NCBI RefSeq assembly: GCF_030817015.1
Contig: NZ_JAUSYS010000001.1
Location: 3,844,001 to 3,908,000, forward strand
Origin: Arthrobacter sp. V1I7
GTDB taxonomy: Bacteria; Actinomycetota; Actinomycetes; Actinomycetales; Micrococcaceae
DNA: 64,000 nucleotides
Direction of reading: 5' to 3'
Shown here: positions 49,468-58,336 of the stretch, piece by piece
How the letters are laid out: the number at the start of each line of letters is the position of its first letter
Numbering within the stretch: position 1 is the stretch's first letter
The notes under the pieces: generated by a model
Database searches by the model: none
The model's input: only the letters and a program-made list of their open reading frames with translations
What the model was told of the DNA's origin: nothing
Translations under genes and position numbers: made by a program

Positions 49468-50661
49468 CTAGCCGTCCAGAGTACCCAGGGCCTGCTCCAA
49501 ATCGGCCCAAAGGTCCTCGACGTTCTCGATTCCGACGCTCAGCCGGACCAGGTTCTCCGGCACACTCACCGGCTCCGCCACGTGCCGGCGGCGCCGTTCA
49601 ATCAGCGATTCCACCCCGCCGAGCGAGGTGGCCGGCAGCCACAGCTGCAGCGCACTGATCATCCGGTCGGCCGCGTCCGCCCCGCTGAGGCCCTGCGCTC
49701 CGCCGACCGGTGCGAATTCGATACAGAGGACGGAGCCGAAGCCCTTCATCTGCGCCTTGGCCCGGCCATGGCCCGGATCCGAGGCGAGGCCCGGGAAGCG
49801 GATGCTGGCGACCCTCGGATGGGTGCTCAGCCGCTCGGCGAGGTCGGCCGCCGACGCCTGCGAACGCTCAATCCGAAGGGCAAGGGTGCGCAGTCCGCGC
49901 AGCGCGAGCCACGCCTCGAAGGGTCCGGCGATGCCGCCATGGATGGTGCGGTGGTGCAGCAGCGTGGCGCGCAGACCGGCGTCGGACGTCACGAGGGCGC
50001 CGAGCACGACGTCGGAATGGCCGGAAAGGTACTTCGTCACGGAATGCAGCACGACGTCGGACCCCAGCGACAGCGGCTGCTGCACCAAGGGAGTCGAGAA
50101 TGTGTTGTCCGTAACGACAATGGCGCCCGCGGCATGGGCAGCCCCGGTCAGCGCACGGATGTCGGCGACGCCGAGCATCGGGTTCGTCGGGCTTTCCAGC
50201 CAGAGCATGCTCGCTGCCGCCCCCTCCGCCGGCGTGAGCTGCGCCAGCACGGCGTCGGTGTCCGTGATATCCACCGTTCGCAGTTCCAGGAAGCCCTTTT
50301 CGGCCAGCTCGGTGGCCATCACCAGGGACCCGGCGTAGCTGTGGGACGGCATCACCAGCACCCCGCCAGCAGGCACCAGGGCCAATGCGGAACTGACGGC
50401 GGCCAGCCCTGAGGCGTACAGCAGCCCTGGAAGCCCGGCGCCTTCGAGCTGGCCCAGCGCCTCCTCGAACGGGTCCCAGGTGGGGTTGGAATACCGGCCG
50501 TAGCCGCGGTCGCCGTCGCCCAGGGGTCCCGTGCCGAAATAGGTCGAGGACAGCACAAGCGGCGGGTTGACTGGCTGGTCGCGGGTGCGTGGCGGGCGGC
50601 CGGACGCCACCACCACAGTTTCGGCGGCAAGCGAGGCTGCCTGCTCTTCGGAAAGACTCAT
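49468..50661 (-). CDS. trans-sulfuration PLP enzyme (cystathionine gamma-synthase/lyase family)
   Basis: 397 residues of the Cys/Met-metabolism PLP family: PPLVLSSTYFG, GYGRYSNPTWDPFEEAL, LLYASGLAAVSSAL, SPTNPMLGVADI, VVTDNTFSTPLVQ and the PLP-lysine motif SVTKYLSGHSD. It could be cystathionine gamma-synthase, gamma-lyase or a homoserine sulfhydrylase; these cannot be separated by eye. ATG 50661 is chosen; a GTG two codons upstream is possible. A long upstream open frame antisense to tmk is not part of the gene. Confidence 0.88.
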   Translation of the reverse strand: MSLSEEQAASLAAETVVVASGRPPRTRDQPVNPPLVLSSTYFGTGPLGDGDRGYGRYSNPTWDPFEEALGQLEGAGLPGLLYASGLAAVSSALALVPAGGVLVMPSHSYAGSLVMATELAEKGFLELRTVDITDTDAVLAQLTPAEGAAASMLWLESPTNPMLGVADIRALTGAAHAAGAIVVTDNTFSTPLVQQPLSLGSDVVLHSVTKYLSGHSDVVLGALVTSDAGLRATLLHHRTIHGGIAGPFEAWLALRGLRTLALRIERSQASAADLAERLSTHPRVASIRFPGLASDPGHGRAKAQMKGFGSVLCIEFAPVGGAQGLSGADAADRMISALQLWLPATSLGGVESLIERRRRHVAEPVSVPENLVRLSVGIENVEDLWADLEQALGTLDG

Positions 50662-50749
50662 GGTCACAGGGTACTTCGGCGGCACGCAGGGCTGCCAAGG
50701 CGTGACGCCGGCACACACTGGTGTCGGCGATTGTCGGTAGGCTAGAGCA

Positions 50750-51406
50750 GTGACTACCCAGAACCCCGGACTGTTTATCGCCTTCGAAGGCGGCGACGGC
50801 GCCGGCAAGTCCACGCAGACCGCAGAACTGGCCGGGGCGCTCGAGTCACGCGGCCTCACGGTGCTGCGGACCCGCGAGCCGGGGGGCACTCCGATCGGCG
50901 AAAAGTTGCGTTCCCTGGTGCTGGATCACGGGCACGGCCACATTGACGCCCACACCGAAGCCTTGATCTTCGCGGCCTCCCGGGCCGCCCACGCCAGCCA
51001 GGTGATCCGGCCCGCCCTCGAGCGCGGCGAGATCGTCCTTACCGACCGTTACATCGACTCCTCAGTGGCCTACCAGGGCGCGGGACGGGACCTCGGTACC
51101 GACGCCGTCCGGGAAATCAACGAATGGGCCACCTCCGGACTTCTGCCGAATCTTACGGTGCTGCTCGACGTCGACCCCGAGGTCGGCCGCCGCCGGCGCA
51201 CCGCGGGCGATGCCGCCGAGGACCGCCTGGAATCCGAGGCGGATGAATTCCACGCCCGGATCCGGACCGCCTTCCTCGACCTTGCCGCCGCCCGGCCGGA
51301 GAAGTACCTCGTGCTCGCCGCGCACCTGCCGGTTGAGGCACTTTCCGCCCGGATCCTCGAACGCGTCGAGTCCTTGCTGGCCCTGTCCGGCAGCGTGACG
51401 GCATGA
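50750..51406 (+). CDS. tmk: thymidylate kinase
   Basis: Phosphorylates dTMP to dTDP. It is 218 residues: P-loop FEGGDGAGKSTQ, TREPGGTPIGEKLR (dTMP-binding), DRYIDSSVAYQGAGR and the LID region RRRTAGDAAEDRLE. The start is GTG 50750. TAGGCT lies 9-14 bp upstream with no Shine-Dalgarno site, so the mRNA may be leaderless. It overlaps holB by 4 bp, the common actinobacterial tmk-holB pair. Confidence 0.95.
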   Translation: MTTQNPGLFIAFEGGDGAGKSTQTAELAGALESRGLTVLRTREPGGTPIGEKLRSLVLDHGHGHIDAHTEALIFAASRAAHASQVIRPALERGEIVLTDRYIDSSVAYQGAGRDLGTDAVREINEWATSGLLPNLTVLLDVDPEVGRRRRTAGDAAEDRLESEADEFHARIRTAFLDLAAARPEKYLVLAAHLPVEALSARILERVESLLALSGSVTA

Positions 51407-52545
51407 CCGTCTGGGACGACCTCCAGGGCCAGCCTGCCGTCGTCGCGCAGCTGCGCCAGGCAGCCCAGGGCGAAGGACTCAACCATGCCTGGCTTTTCAC
51501 CGGCCCGCCCGGTTCCGGCCGGTCCAATGCGGCGAAGGCATTTGCCGCGGCCCTGAACTGCGACCAGGAGGATGTCAGCCAGCGCGGCTGCGGGGAATGC
51601 GCCGCCTGCCGCACCATCCTCGGCGAAACGCATTCGGATGTGGCGTTCGTGCGCACCGAGAAGGTCACCATCACCATCGACGAAGCCCGCGAGCTGGTGG
51701 CCACCGCCGGAAACCGGCCGTCCTCGGCCAGGTGGCGCATCATCATCGTGGAGGACGCGGACCGGATGGCCGAACGCACCACCAACGTGCTGCTCAAGGC
51801 CATCGAAGAACCCACTCCCCGCACCGTGTGGATGCTGTGCGCACCTTCCCCGGCCGATGTGCTGGTCACTATCCGCTCGCGCTGCAGGTCCGTCGCTCTC
51901 CGGCTGCCGCCCGCCGCCGACGTCGCGGCACTGCTGGTCAAGCGCGACGGCGTGGACCCGGCCGTGGCGGAACGTGCGGCCCGCGCGGCGCAGAGCCATG
52001 TCGGCATCGCCCGACGCCTGGCCCGGGATCCGGAAGCCCGGGAGCGCCGGCTCGCAACGGTACGGTTCCCGCTGGGGCTCCGTGGCGTCACGGCGGCGGT
52101 CATGATGGCGGAGAAGCTCGTCAAGATCGCGACCGAGGAAGCCAACAGCTCCAACGATGAGCGCGATGCCGCGGAGAAGATCGCGTTACTTGCCACGCTC
52201 GGCGCACCGGAAAGCGGCACCCTGCCCCCGGCCATGCGCGCCCAGGTCAAACAACTCGAGGACGACCAGAAGCGCCGCGCGAAACGTTCGGTGACGGATT
52301 CCCTTGACCGCACGCTGACCGACCTGTTGTCCTTTTACCGGGATGTGCTCATCATCCAGATGGGGAACGCTGTTGAACTTGTCAACGTTGAACTCAGAAG
52401 CGAACTCGAAGAGTTCGCCGGACATTCCAGCGCGGAGACGACCCTTGCCCGGATGGACGCCATCAACAAGGCCCGTACCAGGATCACGACCACCAACGTT
52501 GCTCCGCTGCTGGCCATCGAGTCCATGGCCAGCAGCCTCATTTGA
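51403..52545 (+). CDS. holB: DNA polymerase III delta' subunit
   Basis: Clamp-loader subunit, 380 residues. AAA+ domain with Walker A-like TGPPGSGRSNAA, the zinc-binding cluster with Cys in NCDQE, RGCGECAAC (four Cys), the Walker B region WRIIIVEDADRM and the SRC-type motif TIRSRCRSV. Part of the complex that loads the sliding clamp at the replication fork. The start ATG overlaps the tmk stop (ATGA). Confidence 0.93.
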   Translation: MTVWDDLQGQPAVVAQLRQAAQGEGLNHAWLFTGPPGSGRSNAAKAFAAALNCDQEDVSQRGCGECAACRTILGETHSDVAFVRTEKVTITIDEARELVATAGNRPSSARWRIIIVEDADRMAERTTNVLLKAIEEPTPRTVWMLCAPSPADVLVTIRSRCRSVALRLPPAADVAALLVKRDGVDPAVAERAARAAQSHVGIARRLARDPEARERRLATVRFPLGLRGVTAAVMMAEKLVKIATEEANSSNDERDAAEKIALLATLGAPESGTLPPAMRAQVKQLEDDQKRRAKRSVTDSLDRTLTDLLSFYRDVLIIQMGNAVELVNVELRSELEEFAGHSSAETTLARMDAINKARTRITTTNVAPLLAIESMASSLI

Positions 52546-52625
52546 CCCCGCCCGTGCCGCACCCGTCCGCTCGGTCTGATGCTGCTGGCAACACCGCTCC
52601 GTTCCAACCCCTTGAGGAGAACCGC

Positions 52626-54194
52626 ATGAAGACTGCACGACCAGTGCCCGCCAGATTCCGGTCCATAGCGATCGGCGTGCGGGCTGTCGGCGCCATGGCC
52701 CTGGCCGCGGCGCTTGCCTCGTGCAGCCTCTTTGGCGGTGACGGCGGGTCCAAGGACGCCAACCCGGGGCAGCCCAATCCTGCCATTGCTGCTGCTGCGC
52801 CGGCTGAGCTCCGCAGCTTCTACTCGCAGCAGGTTAACTGGACACCTTGCGAAAGCGATTTCCAGTGCGCGAAGATCAAGGTCCCGATGGATTACGGCAA
52901 TCCGGATGGGGAGAGCATCGAAATCACCGCCATCAAGCTGGCCACCAAGGGCACGAAGAAGGGCAGCCTGCTGGTCAACCCGGGCGGACCCGGCGGCTCG
53001 GGGTACGACTTCGTCAAGGACGCCGCGGCGACCAACATCTCGGACAAGGTCCGCGCGAATTACGACATCGTCGGTTTCGACCCGCGGGGCGTGAAACGCT
53101 CCGCTCCGGTCACCTGCCTTACCGACCCGGAGCGCGACGCCTCCCGTGCCAAGATCTACGCGCTGAACACCGACGCCGGTCTGGCAGAGGCCCTTGCCGA
53201 CAACAAGGCGATCGCGGCCAAGTGCACCGAAAAGACGGGTCCCCTGTTGGGCCACGTCGATACCGTGAGCGCGACCAAGGACATCGACGTCCTGCGCGCC
53301 GCAGTAAATGACACCAAGCTGAACTACCTCGGCTACTCATACGGAACCTTCCTCGGCTCCACCTACGCCTCGCTGTTCCCGGACAACGTGGGCCGGATGG
53401 TCCTGGACGGGGCGCTCGATCCGTCGATCACCTACGAGGAACTCACCAGCGGACAGGCCAAGGCCTTCGAGAAAGCTCTGCGCGCCTACGTGCAGCGTTG
53501 CCAGCAGGAGAGCGGTTGCCCGCTGACCGGGAGCGTAGACGACGGCCTCCAGCAGATCCGCGATCTAATAGCGGCTGTGGAAGCGAACCCGATGAAGGCA
53601 CGGGACGGCAGGATCGTCTCGGCGTCGAACGTGGTAACCGGGATCTTCGTGCCGCTGTATAACGACGACAACTGGCCGATCCTCACCCAGGGTCTCGACC
53701 AGATTCTCAAGGGCGACCCGAGTCAGATGCAGCGGCTCGCCGACTTCAATGCCGACCGGCAACCCGACGGCACCTACTCGTCGAACAGCACTTTCGCGTT
53801 CCACGCCATCAACTGCCTGGACCACCCGATGCTGACGGACGCCGCCGCGATGCGCGCCGACGAGCAGAGGCTGCGCCAGGACTCCCCGACGTTCGGCTAC
53901 TATTTCGCCTACGGTGGGAGCAACTGCAAGGACTGGCCTTACGAGAGCGTCCGGACCCCGGCGCCGGTGGAGTACAAGGGCGCTGCCGAGATCGTGGTGG
54001 TGGGAACCACCGGTGACCCTGCCACTCCAGTGGAGTGGGCCAGCGCGCTGCGCAAGCAGCTCGGCACCGCTTCTCTGCTGACCTGGAAGGGCGAAGGCCA
54101 CACCGCGTACGGTCGTTCCAACGATTGCATCCGCAATGCCGTGGACAGCTACCTGGTGGACGGCAAGTCCCCGGCGGACAACACCGTCTGCTGA
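52626..54194 (+). CDS. secreted lipoprotein alpha/beta-hydrolase (tripeptidyl-aminopeptidase-like)
   Basis: 522 residues. The signal peptide ends in lipobox AALASC (Cys35), so the enzyme is anchored outside the membrane. The hydrolase domain has the oxyanion segment VNPGGPGGSGYDFV, nucleophile Ser in YLGYSYGTFLG (GYSYG), and the TAP-like C-terminal region with the acid in VVGTTGDPATPVEWA and His in WKGEGHTAYG. Probably an aminopeptidase or related esterase acting on peptides. ATG 52626 follows GAGGAGAA; the frame upstream of it is non-coding. It lies 80 bp after holB. Confidence 0.9.
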   Translation: MKTARPVPARFRSIAIGVRAVGAMALAAALASCSLFGGDGGSKDANPGQPNPAIAAAAPAELRSFYSQQVNWTPCESDFQCAKIKVPMDYGNPDGESIEITAIKLATKGTKKGSLLVNPGGPGGSGYDFVKDAAATNISDKVRANYDIVGFDPRGVKRSAPVTCLTDPERDASRAKIYALNTDAGLAEALADNKAIAAKCTEKTGPLLGHVDTVSATKDIDVLRAAVNDTKLNYLGYSYGTFLGSTYASLFPDNVGRMVLDGALDPSITYEELTSGQAKAFEKALRAYVQRCQQESGCPLTGSVDDGLQQIRDLIAAVEANPMKARDGRIVSASNVVTGIFVPLYNDDNWPILTQGLDQILKGDPSQMQRLADFNADRQPDGTYSSNSTFAFHAINCLDHPMLTDAAAMRADEQRLRQDSPTFGYYFAYGGSNCKDWPYESVRTPAPVEYKGAAEIVVVGTTGDPATPVEWASALRKQLGTASLLTWKGEGHTAYGRSNDCIRNAVDSYLVDGKSPADNTVC

Positions 54195-54264
54195 ACGCGG
54201 TTCTGGTTTCGGCGGCACCGCCAGGAGTGTGCAGTGCTACCGCAGGACGTCATGGTGCCTCATT

Positions 54265-54294
54265 TTGACCCGGGCGCCGGAACTCCATTACAGT
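54265..54294 (+). promoter_or_regulatory. probable promoter of tRNA-Thr(CGT)
   Basis: TTGACC (54265-54270) and TACAGT (54289-54294) with an 18-bp spacer, about 45 bp upstream of the tRNA. Confidence 0.55.
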
Positions 54295-54338
54295 TATCTC
54301 TTGCATGATCCGCCCGGTTTTCCGGGATTCATGCGGTT

Positions 54339-54411
54339 GCTTCCTTAGCTCAGTTGGTAGAGCGTCTCACTCGTAATGAGAAGGTCGCCAGTTCGATTCT
54401 GGCAGGAAGCT
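54339..54411 (+). tRNA. tRNA-Thr (anticodon CGT)
   Basis: GCTTCCTTAGCTCAG with anticodon loop CTCGTAA (anticodon CGT) and T-arm CGCCAGTTCGATTCTGGC. The acceptor pairs GCTTCCT with AGGAAGC. CCA is not encoded. Confidence 0.95.
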
Positions 54412-54417
54412 CGGGAT

Positions 54418-54454
54418 AGACCCCCTAGGAACCAAGGTTTCTGGGGGTCTTTTC
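54418..54454 (+). terminator. intrinsic terminator of tRNA-Thr(CGT)
   Basis: AGACCCCC (54418 on) pairs with GGGGGTCT, with a further inner AGGAACC/GGTTTCT pairing, followed by TTTT. It lies 7 bp after the tRNA. Confidence 0.85.
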
Positions 54455-54723
54455 GTTGGTTTTTGAGCAACGCTGATTCGTGAGCGTTCCCCTATGTCCG
54501 TGCAATCCCCAACATATCGGTGCCTCGTCAGGATGGACGAGTCGGTGCCCGGTCGGCTACACGATGGTTTCCCCGAGGGCACCGCGTTCATCGCGCGCTA
54601 ACTTTAGCCGGAAACCGGGAATCTCCATGGACAACGCCGGGGGAACAATGCCACCATGGCCGGATACCGGCAGGGTGACGCGGTGCGCGCCGCCACGGCT
54701 CGATAGCGAAGGCTGGCGAATCA

Positions 54724-55155
54724 ATGTCAGAGTCAGATTTTGATGTGGTCGTGGGGCAGTACCATGCGGCACTCGACGCGGTAGGCCGGGGGAATCCTGC
54801 TCCGATGAAAAAGCTGCTGTCGAGGCGGGATGACGTCACGCTCGCCAATCCGCTTGGCCCTACTGTCCGAGGCTGGAGCGAGGTCGAGCAGACGATGGAC
54901 AGGGCCATTTCCCAAGTCAGCGAGGGCGAGCCCAACCAATTCGAGAGAATCTCCGGGCACGCCGGAACAGATCTGGCGTACCTCGTGGAAATTGAACGAA
55001 ACCGGATGAAGCTCGGCGGATCCGACGAGATGTCCTCAGTGGCGCTTCGGGTAACAACGATCTTCCGGCTGGAAGACGGGTTCTGGAAAGTCATCCACCG
55101 TCATGCGGATCCGATAACGACCCCCAGGCCGATCGAGTCCATCGTCCAGGCGTAG
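54724..55155 (+). CDS. NTF2-like/SnoaL-type domain protein
   Basis: 143 residues forming one NTF2-like fold: an N-terminal helix (FDVVVGQYHAALDAVGRG), then SRRDDVTLANPLGP, the helix WSEVEQTMDRAI and the C-terminal strands VALRVTTIFRLEDGFWKVIHRHAD, given in part. Such proteins are small enzymes or ligand carriers, and no active site is identifiable. ATG 54724 is used; GAAGG lies a little far upstream (about 13 bp). The gene stands alone between tRNA-Thr and the LysM gene. Confidence 0.72.
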   Translation: MSESDFDVVVGQYHAALDAVGRGNPAPMKKLLSRRDDVTLANPLGPTVRGWSEVEQTMDRAISQVSEGEPNQFERISGHAGTDLAYLVEIERNRMKLGGSDEMSSVALRVTTIFRLEDGFWKVIHRHADPITTPRPIESIVQA

Positions 55156-55460
55156 CTGGAGCCTGGAATAGCGTGCCCTCGCGGGTCTAGAGGCGGCACC
55201 GCAGCCATGAAGGTCCCCGCCGGGATCGGACCCTGAGTTCAGTACTGCCTGCGTCACAGGTTGGGATCGTGGATGTTCCCGCCCTCGTTACATCTGGGCG
55301 GGTCCGGCCGATAGGGACTATTAGGCCGCCCACTGCCGTTCAAGCAGTGCCGCTGAAGGACTCCCCCTAGGCTGGCGCCGAATTCGCCCTGCGGTGTACG
55401 CCACCGCTCTGGTTCCGCGAGGAGTAGTCGCGGGACCACCACCAGCTTTGAGGAAGTTGC
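55156..55460 (+). promoter_or_regulatory. structured upstream region of the LysM/transglycosylase gene
   Basis: 305 bp without a gene. It contains hairpins at 55278-55302 (CCCGCCC/GGGCGGG), 55391-55407 (GCGGTG/CACCGC) and 55411-55437 (GGTTCCGCGA/TCGCGGGACC around a GGAGTAG loop). A weak promoter TTACAT...TAGGGA with an 18-bp spacer is at 55288-55317. The last two hairpins would lie in the leader RNA. The true ribosome-binding site is GAGGAAG just before the ATG. Confidence 0.45.
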
Positions 55461-56654
55461 ATGAGCAATCCGATCCAGCGTCTCAGCGCCGCCGTCACCG
55501 CCGGAGCGATGTCCGCGGTTGTCCTGTCCACTATGTTCGGCGGCACCGCCAACGCGGCCACACCCGCTGCTGTTCAGGCACCCCTGCAGGTCTCCGCCTC
55601 GGGGACCTACACGGTTCGGTCCGGCGACACTCTCGGCGGGATTGCGGCCCGGCATGGGGTGAGCCTCGCGTCCGTCTTCGCGGCCAACAACATGAGCGCA
55701 CGGACCATCATCTACCCGGGGCAGAAGATCAGGCTGCGCGCCGCCACCAAGGCTGCTGCACCCAAGCCGGCGGCTAAGCCAGCTGCCAAGTCCGCGGCCA
55801 AACCGGCGGCCGCTCCCGCCTCGGCGTCGCACACCGTGAAGCCCGGCGATACGCTCAGCGGAATCGCCGCAAAGCACCGGGTCAGTCTGTCAAGCCTCTT
55901 GGCGGCGAACGGCATGAATCTGCGGACCATCATCTACCCTGGGCAGCGGATCCGACTGAATGCCAAGGCCACACCGGCACCCGCCAAGCCCGCATCCAAG
56001 CCGGTCGCTAAGCCAGCGCCCAAGCCGGCCGCTAAACCCGCTGCCAAACCCGCACCGAAGCCGGCTGCCACGAAGTCCTACGTGGTCAGGGCCGGTGACA
56101 CGTTGTCCCGGATCGCATCCAACCACGGCGTCAGCCTGTCAAGCCTCCTGGCCGCGAACGGCATAAATCTGCGGACCGTCATCTACCCGGGGCAGAAGAT
56201 CGCCATTGCCGGAAAGACCACTGCTGCCCCTAAACCCGCGCCGACGGCGCCGTCGTCCTCACCGTCACCAACCCAACTGAAGACGATGGTGGCCGATACC
56301 GCCCGCCGCATGAAGGTGGATCCGTCCCTGGCATTGGCATTCGCCCTGCAGGAATCCAGCTTCCGCCAGAACGTCACCTCGTCGGCGGGTGCGATCGGCA
56401 CGATGCAGGTCATGCCGACCTCCGGCGAATGGGCCTCCCAGCTCGTCGGCCGGCCTCTTGACCTGCGCAAGGCACAGGACAACGTCACTGCCGGGGTCGC
56501 CATCATCTCGGCCCTGATCAGCACCAGCCCGAGCAAAGAGATCGCCATCGCGAGTTACTACCAGGGCCAGTATTCGGTGATGAACCGGGGCATGTACGAG
56601 GACACGAAAGCCTACGTCGCCTCCGTCCTGCGGCACCAAAAGACCTTCCGCTAG
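55461..56654 (+). CDS. secreted triple-LysM lytic transglycosylase-like protein
   Basis: 397 residues. A signal peptide (ending TANAATPA) is followed by three LysM domains (about residues 49-92, 122-165 and 207-250; YTVRSGDTLGGIAARHGVS, HTVKPGDTLSGIAAKH, YVVRAGDTLSRIASNHG) joined by Ala/Pro/Lys linkers. The C-terminal SLT domain has the catalytic-Glu motif ALQESSFR, GAIGTMQVMP and IASYYQGQYSVM. It binds peptidoglycan and cleaves its glycan strands, probably during wall remodelling or resuscitation. The ATG at 55461 has GAGGAAG upstream. The leader is structured. Confidence 0.92.
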   Translation: MSNPIQRLSAAVTAGAMSAVVLSTMFGGTANAATPAAVQAPLQVSASGTYTVRSGDTLGGIAARHGVSLASVFAANNMSARTIIYPGQKIRLRAATKAAAPKPAAKPAAKSAAKPAAAPASASHTVKPGDTLSGIAAKHRVSLSSLLAANGMNLRTIIYPGQRIRLNAKATPAPAKPASKPVAKPAPKPAAKPAAKPAPKPAATKSYVVRAGDTLSRIASNHGVSLSSLLAANGINLRTVIYPGQKIAIAGKTTAAPKPAPTAPSSSPSPTQLKTMVADTARRMKVDPSLALAFALQESSFRQNVTSSAGAIGTMQVMPTSGEWASQLVGRPLDLRKAQDNVTAGVAIISALISTSPSKEIAIASYYQGQYSVMNRGMYEDTKAYVASVLRHQKTFR

Positions 56655-57030
56655 ACGGTTGCACCGGTCGCCGCGCGCCGACAGCTGGCAACGGCTCGTT
56701 GTGGCGGCTAGTGACGTGCCAGCTGGCAGGCGGCCTGATTTCGAAGGAGGCGTGCGCCCGTCACCGACAGGACCGCTGGCCGAACGGAATTGTTAGGAGT
56801 TCAAAGCCGCTGGCGTTGTGTTGCTGTTGCCGCCGCGGTGCCTTGCGGTGCCTCCAGTGCAGGTTGGCAGGTAGGCAGGTTTGCAGGCAGGGCAGGTTGC
56901 AGATGGTCCCTTCGTCGTAAATCTGTCGCGAGGTGTCGTCGTTCCAAATGCCGAGAGAGTGGAGTAGGGTGACCCTCGTCATATTCGAGGGAACTGGTCT
57001 CGGCCCACTTGACTTCGAGAGAAGAAAAAC
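56655..57030. other. 376-bp gap with degenerate GGCAGGT repeats
   Basis: No gene is supported. GGCAGGT and related words recur at 56859-56902, GCGGTGCCT occurs twice near 56835-56853, and the 12-bp palindrome TGCCAGCTGGCA is at 56717-56728. TAGGGT near 56965 could be a -10 for the next gene. Confidence 0.5.
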
Positions 57031-57858
57031 ATGGAACGCCGAACATTTCTCGCTGTACCGCTGGCTGCCCTGGCCGCGCCCGGGGCATTGCTCGCACCCA
57101 AGGCCGGCCCGATTCTGGCCGCTCCTAGGGCGCTCAAGGGCGTAGCCCACGGAGGAGATGACGCCTCGGCGCTCCGGCAGATCCAGAGTCTCAAAGCGGA
57201 TTGGTACTACTCGTGGGCGTCGGCGTATACAGTCACCACTAGCCCAGGATTTGTACCCATGGTCTTTTCCGCGAGAGCCCTGCTCGAACTAAACGCCATC
57301 GGCGACGTGATGCGCCAGCTTCCCGAGACGCGAGCCAGGCACCTCCTCGGCTTTAACGAGCCAGACCACCCCAACCAGTCCAATATGTCCGTCGATGAGG
57401 CCATCCGGCTGTGGCCCCAGCTCCAGTCCACCGGCCTGAGGCTGGGGTCTCCGGGAACCGTCAATCCAGCCGGGCCGTGGCTGGATCAGTTCATGACCAA
57501 GGCTAGGAGGAAAAACCTGCGCGTGGACTTTATAACCGTGCATCGCTACGCCTCACCAGATGCGCAGAGCTTCCTCGCAAGGCTTTCGTATCTGCATGCC
57601 AAGTATGGTTTGCCGATCTGGGTGACGGAATTTGCCGTCGCTGACTGGTCGGCAACCCCGTCACGACCGTCCCGGTACAGCGGACTCGAAATCCGACGTT
57701 TTATGAAGGATGCGATAGCCGGGATGCGCGCGATGCCGTTCGTCGAGCGATATGCGTGGAAAACCAGGCGGCCGTTCGACCCGGTCATGGGAGCGTCGGC
57801 CCTCTTTCACACGGATGGTCGACTTACAGCAACCGGCAGACTTTACGCATCGTTCTGA
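57031..57858 (+). CDS. secreted GH128-like glycoside hydrolase
   Basis: 275 residues. The N-terminal ~30 residues start MERRTF and continue as an Ala/Leu/Pro-rich signal peptide. The catalytic region resembles the GH128/Glyco_hydro_cc family: LKADWYYSWAS at the first strand, acid/base Glu in LLGFNEPDHPNQSNMS, VHRYASPDAQSFL, and nucleophile Glu in LPIWVTEFAVADW. This family cleaves beta-1,3-glucans, so the target may be fungal or plant wall glucan. The ribosome-binding site is AGAGAAG. Codon use and GC are slightly lower than in neighbours, and flanking sequence is poor in genes, so transfer is possible. Confidence 0.75.
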   Translation: MERRTFLAVPLAALAAPGALLAPKAGPILAAPRALKGVAHGGDDASALRQIQSLKADWYYSWASAYTVTTSPGFVPMVFSARALLELNAIGDVMRQLPETRARHLLGFNEPDHPNQSNMSVDEAIRLWPQLQSTGLRLGSPGTVNPAGPWLDQFMTKARRKNLRVDFITVHRYASPDAQSFLARLSYLHAKYGLPIWVTEFAVADWSATPSRPSRYSGLEIRRFMKDAIAGMRAMPFVERYAWKTRRPFDPVMGASALFHTDGRLTATGRLYASF

Positions 57859-57865
57859 CGGTCCT

Positions 57866-58218
57866 TCAGCCGCTTGCCCTCGTCGGTGCCCCGCAGTGCG
57901 CAGGACCGCCCGGCCTCCCCCAGGATGGCGGCCCATAGCGCTTCGACGGGTACGTCAGTGCCGCCCCGCTGTGCCATGGGTTGGCGGTCACTGTGCCGCC
58001 GCCCATGAAGGATCCGTCCCCTTTCGGCCCCACCACGATCGCTTCCTACACGTCGACCATGCCGACGCGAGGATTGCGCCGTTGTACCGCCTACCCATCA
58101 GCAGGGGCACGTAGCTGTCCTTCCAGCCCATCACGTCAACGTTCGTCCTCCCGCCGTCGTCTGCGCCCGTGGGAACATACGAGGCGGAAGTGGCACCTTC
58201 GAAGTCGTGTTCATTCAT
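57866..58218 (-). pseudogene. frameshifted gene remnant of unknown function
   Basis: From ATG 58218 a good coding frame reads MNEHDFEGATSASYVPTGAD, then MGWKDSYVPLLMGRRYNGAI and LASAWST. Near 58045 the coding bias moves to another minus-strand frame, which continues EAIVVGPKGDGSFMGGGTVT and NPWHSGAALTY to a stop at 57866. The two halves read naturally as one protein, implying a frameshift or a sequence error. I do not recognise the family. The gene would be convergent with the GH128-like gene. Confidence 0.45.
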
Positions 58219-58336
58219 TCCGGACTTACTGACCGTCCTGGTAGCGGTACTTGTCGCCGGATGTCAGGAGCAGCTGCAGCCGCGGATAGGGTCTTGAAAC
58301 CTTGTCTTTCCGCGGGCTGTCCGGAAGCCTTGGTGG

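Noticed and set aside
50662..50889. N-terminal extension of the trans-sulfuration enzyme
   Set aside because: It is antisense to the tmk start and lacks family features; the conserved start is at 50661.
54367..54591. Minus-strand open frame ending LPESNWRPSHYE
   Set aside because: It is antisense to tRNA-Thr(CGT), a common false call.
55156..55460. c-di-AMP (ydaO-type) riboswitch before the LysM gene
   Set aside because: The region is structured but the conserved ydaO sequence blocks are not recognisable; reported only as a structured leader.
57752..58114. Plus-strand open frame overlapping the GH128-like gene end
   Set aside because: No ribosome-binding site and no sensible protein; the coding bias here is on the minus strand.
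54339..58336. Integrated genetic element using tRNA-Thr as attachment site
   Set aside because: The flanking genes look accessory, but no integrase, excisionase or duplicated tRNA end was seen.
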